From: CAYSLU01 sp964431965
Lineage (GTDB): Bacteria > Verrucomicrobiota > Kiritimatiellia > CAIKKV01 > CAYSLU01
NCBI GenBank assembly: GCA_964431965.1
Contig: CAYSLU010000009.1
Span: 1-64,000, forward strand
DNA length: 64,000 nt
Direction of reading: 5' to 3'
How positions within the stretch are numbered: position 1 is the stretch's first letter; every line of letters begins with the position of its first letter. Under the pieces are notes generated by a model. It saw nothing but the letters and a program-made list of their open reading frames with translations. It was not told the origin of the DNA and did not search any database. The position numbers were made by a program, and so were the translations under genes. Positions 60,485 to 64,000 of this stretch are shown here, piece after piece.

Positions 60485-61639
60485 ATGGACGTGTCGGACG
60501 CACCGAACAGAGGGCAGGCGCCTCGCGTGCTGCACCTCGTGATCACGCTGGCCCACGGCGGCCTCGAGCGGCTCGTCGTGGACTGGACGAACGCGCGAAA
60601 CCAGCGGCATCCGGGCTCGACGCTCATCGGATGCCTGGACGAGCCGGGTGAGCTGGCAAGCCAGGTGGCGGGCGGTGCGGTCTTCGGCCTGGGCAGCCGC
60701 CGCGGACGGTTTCCATGGGATCGGGAGGCGGCTCGGCGACTGATCGGCCGGATGGCCGAGTCGGGAATCCGCATCGTCCACAGCCACAACCTTGCGGCGC
60801 AGCAGTACGCTGTTCTGGCGGCGCGCGGCGGACAGGTCGGCCACGTCTACACGCAGCATGGTGCGAACCTGCACCACTGGGGCTGGCGCGATCGGCTGCG
60901 GGCCCGTCTGCTGAACGCGCGGACGCCGCGCCTGGTGGCCGTGTCGAACAGCACGGCGGAAGCCATGCAACGAGTCTTTGGCGTGCCGGCCGGGCGCATT
61001 CAAACGATACCGAACGGGACGGGGCCGCATCCCGCGTATCCGCGCGCGGCCGTGCTTCAGCTGCGGGCCGAGTTGGGCGTCCCGGACGGCTCCCGGGTGA
61101 TCGGCTCCGTCGGCCGGCTGGCGTGGATCAAGGGCTACGATCGGCTGCTCACCGCCTTCGCGGCGGCGCGGCGCGGCGCGGCCGAGGGGGACGCGCCCCT
61201 GACGCTGCTTCTGGTGGGGGACGGCCCGGAGCGGGCGGCGCTCGAAGCGCAGGCCCGAGGGCTCGGGCTCGGGCGGTCGGTGGTCTTTGCCGGATACCGG
61301 GCCGAGCCCCGCATGGCGCTGGACCTGATGGGGCTGTTCGTGCTGCCTTCGCGCAGCGAGGGCATGCCGGTCAGCCTGCTTGAGGCCATGGCCGCCGGCG
61401 TTCCGGCCCTGGTCACCGATGTGGGGTCGAGCCGCGAGGTGATCGACGACGGTCGTGCCGGCCAGCTCCTGCCGGATGACGAGCGCGCGTGGCCGGCCGT
61501 TCTTCGCGAGGCGCTGAGCGGCGGACCGGATGAGGAGGCCCGGCGCGCGACCGCGCGCGAGCGCGTGGCCGGGGCGTTCTCGATCGAGCGCACCCTCGAC
61601 GCCTACGAGCGGACCTACGGGGCGATGCTGGCGACATGA
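60485..61639 (+). CDS. GT4 glycosyltransferase
   Basis: A 384-residue GT-B enzyme. HLVITLAHGGLERLVVDW near residue 17, VHSHNLAAQQYAVLAARGG, YTQHGANLHHWGWRDR and IGSVGRLAWIKGYDRLLTAF are typical. SRSEGMPVSLLEAMAAGVPA is the E-x7-E donor motif. This subgroup often includes mannosyl- or galactosyltransferases. It overlaps the next gene by four bases. Confidence 0.93.
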   Translation: MDVSDAPNRGQAPRVLHLVITLAHGGLERLVVDWTNARNQRHPGSTLIGCLDEPGELASQVAGGAVFGLGSRRGRFPWDREAARRLIGRMAESGIRIVHSHNLAAQQYAVLAARGGQVGHVYTQHGANLHHWGWRDRLRARLLNARTPRLVAVSNSTAEAMQRVFGVPAGRIQTIPNGTGPHPAYPRAAVLQLRAELGVPDGSRVIGSVGRLAWIKGYDRLLTAFAAARRGAAEGDAPLTLLLVGDGPERAALEAQARGLGLGRSVVFAGYRAEPRMALDLMGLFVLPSRSEGMPVSLLEAMAAGVPALVTDVGSSREVIDDGRAGQLLPDDERAWPAVLREALSGGPDEEARRATARERVAGAFSIERTLDAYERTYGAMLAT

Positions 61640-62871
61640 TCCTGACGTTCAGCAACCTGCACCCGCGTCCGGATCAGCCGCAGCGCGGCATGTACAACGC
61701 TCAGCTGTTCGAGGCGATGGCGGCTGAGCTGGCGAGCCGTCGGGGCCGCTCGGCCGGCGCGGACCTCGTCAACATTTGCCCCGTGCCGGGCTGGCGAGTC
61801 TGGGACCGCGGCCGGATCCGGCGCTGGGTCACGCCGCGCGCCGCGCCCTATGTCACGCGGTACGTCCCGGTGCTGCAGATCCCCGTGCTGGGGCGCAACT
61901 CGGCGTGGCGGGCGTATGCGGCGGCCTTGCGGCGGGCGCGGCCGGAAGCGGGGCCACCCGAGTCCATCCTGGCGACGTGGCTCTACCCGGACGGCGCGGC
62001 GGCGGCGCAGGTGGCGGAGGAATGGGGCTGTCCGGCGTGCGTGCTGGTGCAGGGGAGCGATACGTTTCACCTCGACCATCCGGTGCGGAGGCGCGTCATC
62101 CTGGCCGCATGCGCTCGAGCCGCCGGCGTGATCTGCGTATGCGACAGCCTGGCGGACTGCATGCGGGCGGCCGGCGTACCGGCCGAGAAGGTCCATGTGG
62201 CGCCGAACGGCGTGGATGGCGAACGGTTCCGGTACCGGCCGCGCGAGGAGGCGCTCAGGCGTCTGGGTGCGGCCGCCGGGCCGCTGGCCGGCGCCGGCCG
62301 GGTCGTGCTGTTTGTGGGCAACCTCGTGCCGGTCAAGGGGCCCGATGTGCTGATCGAGGCGTGGCGCGACGTGCGGCGCGACCGCGCGGGCGAGGGATCG
62401 GGCGTGCGGCTTTGCCTGGTCGGCGACGGGCCATGGCGCGCCCGGCTGGAGCGGCGGTGCCGCGAGCTGGGATACGGGCCGTCGGTTGCATTCGTCGGCC
62501 GCCGCCCGCACGAGGAGGTTCCGCTCTGGATGAATGCGGCGGACTGCCTGTGTCTGCCCAGCCGGAGCGAGGGCATGCCGAACGTGGTGGTGGAGGCTCT
62601 GGCATCGGGCCTGCCGACTGCCGGCTCGGCCGTGGGTGCCGCCCCGCAGTTGCTGGCCGACGAACCCGGGGGGCGGCTGATGCGGGCCGGCGATGCGGCC
62701 GGCCTGGCGGCTGCCGTCGGAGCGCTGCTGGGCGAGCCTGTCGATCGCCCGGCCATGGCGGAGCGGAATCGGGACCGGTTCTCGTGGCGCCGACAGGCCT
62801 CGTCCATTCTCTCGCTGCTGGGCAACGCAGTTGACAAGCGCCGCGGGTTGGGAGAAAGAGGGATCCGATGA
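61636..62871 (+). CDS. GT4 glycosyltransferase
   Basis: A 411-residue GT-B protein. LTFSNLHPRPDQPQRGMYNA opens it, PDGAAAAQVAEEW and VQGSDTFHLDH follow; VLFVGNLVPVKGPDVLIEAW begins the donor domain and PSRSEGMPNVVVEALASGLP is the E-x7-E motif. Its start and stop both overlap neighbours by four bases, tying it to the GT4 upstream and the GT39-like protein downstream. Confidence 0.93.
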   Translation: MILTFSNLHPRPDQPQRGMYNAQLFEAMAAELASRRGRSAGADLVNICPVPGWRVWDRGRIRRWVTPRAAPYVTRYVPVLQIPVLGRNSAWRAYAAALRRARPEAGPPESILATWLYPDGAAAAQVAEEWGCPACVLVQGSDTFHLDHPVRRRVILAACARAAGVICVCDSLADCMRAAGVPAEKVHVAPNGVDGERFRYRPREEALRRLGAAAGPLAGAGRVVLFVGNLVPVKGPDVLIEAWRDVRRDRAGEGSGVRLCLVGDGPWRARLERRCRELGYGPSVAFVGRRPHEEVPLWMNAADCLCLPSRSEGMPNVVVEALASGLPTAGSAVGAAPQLLADEPGGRLMRAGDAAGLAAAVGALLGEPVDRPAMAERNRDRFSWRRQASSILSLLGNAVDKRRGLGERGIR

Positions 62872-64000
62872 CATCCGTAACCTGTTCATGCGACGGACGA
62901 GCGGGCGCCGTGAAGAGGCGCCGGTTCGTCGTGGCTGCGGCCTGCGTGCTGGCGCTTGCCGCGCTCGTCAACATGGTCGCGGGCGTGCGATACGGGCTCG
63001 GGCGTCCGCTCGAGAGCGATGCATTTTACTTCCGGCAGGTCGCCCTGAGCCTGGCCCACGGGCGGGGGTGTGTGGTGGACGACAGCTTCTGGCCCGGCCA
63101 GCCGACCATGCAGCGCCTGCCGGGATGGCCGTTCGCCGCCTCGCTGGCGCTGCGCTTGGCGCCGCATGCATCGCCGGACACCGTCATGCGGTCGCTATGC
63201 CTCGGGCTCAACGCGCTCGTGGCGCCGCTCATATTCGTCCTGACGCTTCGCCTGTTTGGGCGGCTCTGGCCAGCGGTGATTGCGGGCGTGGCGTACGCCC
63301 TGCATCCGACCGGCCTCTACTTTGCGGTGCAAGGGCTGTCGGAGACGGTCTTCCTGATGCTGTGCAGCGCGGGGTTGATCCTGCTGCTGCGTGGCGGTTG
63401 GTCCCGCGTGCTCGGCCTGTTTGTGCTCGGACTCTCGTGTCTCGAACGTGCCAATTTTGTGCTTTGGGCACCGATGTTCGTGTTGCTGGCGGCATTAGCC
63501 GCCTGGCGGGCTCGGCCCGATCGGCGCACCATTGCTTGTGCGGCTCTGGGCCTCGCGCTCTTCGCGGTGCCGATCGGGCTGTGGACGGCTCGGAACTATG
63601 GCGTATGCGGGCGGTTTCCTGTCATCAGCACGCTACGTGGCCAAACCTTCTACGGCGGGAACAACCCGGTGGTGGCGGATGATCTGAGATATTGGGGGTA
63701 CTGGATATTTCCGAATTCTGTCCCGGGTGAGCGCCCGCTGGCCGAGTTGGCTCAGACGATGTCCGAGTCCGACGTCGATGTGTACTACTTCGACCGCGGA
63801 AAGGAATTCATTCGCGCAAACGCACTGGCGATGCCGCGTCTGTGGCTGGGCAAATTGGTGCGAGCGTACGTGCCTGTGCCGTGGGTGCCGTCGATGGGGG
63901 CGTACGCCGTCGGGGTTGTCCGGATCTTCATACTGATGGGTGCCATCGCGGGCATCGTTGCATCGTGGCGGCGGACGCCGGGCGTGTTTCGGGCGGCCTT
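62868..64000 (+). CDS. GT39/PMT-2-like membrane glycosyltransferase, 3' end outside window
   Basis: The frame opens at ATG 62868, in an ATGA overlap, and stays open to the last base, so the gene continues past the window. The visible 377 residues hold about seven membrane segments. Residues of the first loop (ESDAFYFRQVALSLAHGRG), the arginine-rich RNYGVCGRFPVIST and the GGNNPVVADD stretch correspond to the full paralogue at 44069-45547. It likely acts on polyprenyl-phosphate sugars at the periplasmic face, judging from family membership. Confidence 0.83.
   Translation, partial: MTSVTCSCDGRAGAVKRRRFVVAAACVLALAALVNMVAGVRYGLGRPLESDAFYFRQVALSLAHGRGCVVDDSFWPGQPTMQRLPGWPFAASLALRLAPHASPDTVMRSLCLGLNALVAPLIFVLTLRLFGRLWPAVIAGVAYALHPTGLYFAVQGLSETVFLMLCSAGLILLLRGGWSRVLGLFVLGLSCLERANFVLWAPMFVLLAALAAWRARPDRRTIACAALGLALFAVPIGLWTARNYGVCGRFPVISTLRGQTFYGGNNPVVADDLRYWGYWIFPNSVPGERPLAELAQTMSESDVDVYYFDRGKEFIRANALAMPRLWLGKLVRAYVPVPWVPSMGAYAVGVVRIFILMGAIAGIVASWRRTPGVFRAA

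Noticed and set aside
1..64000. tRNA or rRNA genes
   Set aside because: I saw no cloverleaf-like sequence with a TTCRANYC arm in the gaps, and no rRNA signature anywhere.

Overview
The window is a high-GC (roughly two-thirds G+C by eye) bacterial chromosome segment carrying about 57 protein-coding loci, every one on the + strand. Almost all are glycan-assembly genes: about 20 glycosyltransferases, ten or so SAM-dependent methyltransferases, seven nucleotide-sugar SDR or epimerase enzymes, a PLP aminotransferase, two O-acyltransferases and several polytopic membrane proteins. It reads as one very large surface-polysaccharide or glycoconjugate locus. The dispersed palindromic repeats and the GxxExxY-type nuclease remnant suggest a PVC-superphylum bacterium (Kiritimatiellota, Verrucomicrobiota or Lentisphaerota-like). 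No marker gene is present, so that placement is an inference. I saw no tRNA, rRNA, CRISPR array, complete IS element or replication origin.

Layout. 1-6762: two methyltransferases, a CgeB-like glycosyltransferase, a DegT-type aminotransferase, a deleted GT2 pseudogene and an acyltransferase. 6836-15299: flavin oxidoreductase, methyltransferase, second acyltransferase, large unknown membrane protein, then a trio of small LDPGTGS membrane protein, NoeA-like methyltransferase and sulfatase-like membrane enzyme. 15503-19657: three SDR epimerase/dehydratases and a methyltransferase separated by repeat elements. 19887-33114: a run of glycosyltransferases (one a double GT fusion), one more SDR, a GxxExxY remnant inside a repeat cluster, and a polytopic GT-C-like protein. 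33175-36649: a compact four-gene nucleotide-sugar cassette (SDR, RmlC-like cupin, RmlD-like reductase, UDP-GlcNAc 2-epimerase). 36646-49640: methyltransferases alternating with GT8, GT2, GT4 and GT39-type enzymes. 49800-64000: more GT4/GT2 genes, a DUF218-like protein, a HAD-IIIC/FkbH-like protein with a Cys-rich N-terminus, and a GT39-like gene running off the right end.

How it fits together. The SDRs, aminotransferase and 2-epimerase would make unusual deoxy-, amino- and C-methyl nucleotide sugars. GT2/GT4/GT8 enzymes would add them on the cytoplasmic face. Methyltransferases, acyltransferases and the sulfatase-like enzyme would decorate the chain. GT39-type proteins would act from lipid-linked donors at the membrane. 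No convincing Wzx flippase, Wzy polymerase or initiating phosphoglycosyltransferase is visible, so export and polymerisation genes probably lie outside the window or are unrecognised.

The most unusual aspect is the repeat landscape. At least five repeat families occur: tandem 7-bp arrays with inverted arms, tandem 8-bp arrays with inverted arms, a ~35-bp-arm hairpin family found just upstream of start codons at seven loci, a CCCCTCC palindrome, and single palindromes of other types. Four repeat blocks lie in frame inside three otherwise intact sugar-enzyme genes (aminotransferase 3587-5056, GT fusion 19887-22274, GT4 51001-52356), adding 30-66 residue low-complexity segments between conserved motifs. 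This resembles the in-frame palindromic elements known from Rickettsia but uses unrelated sequences.
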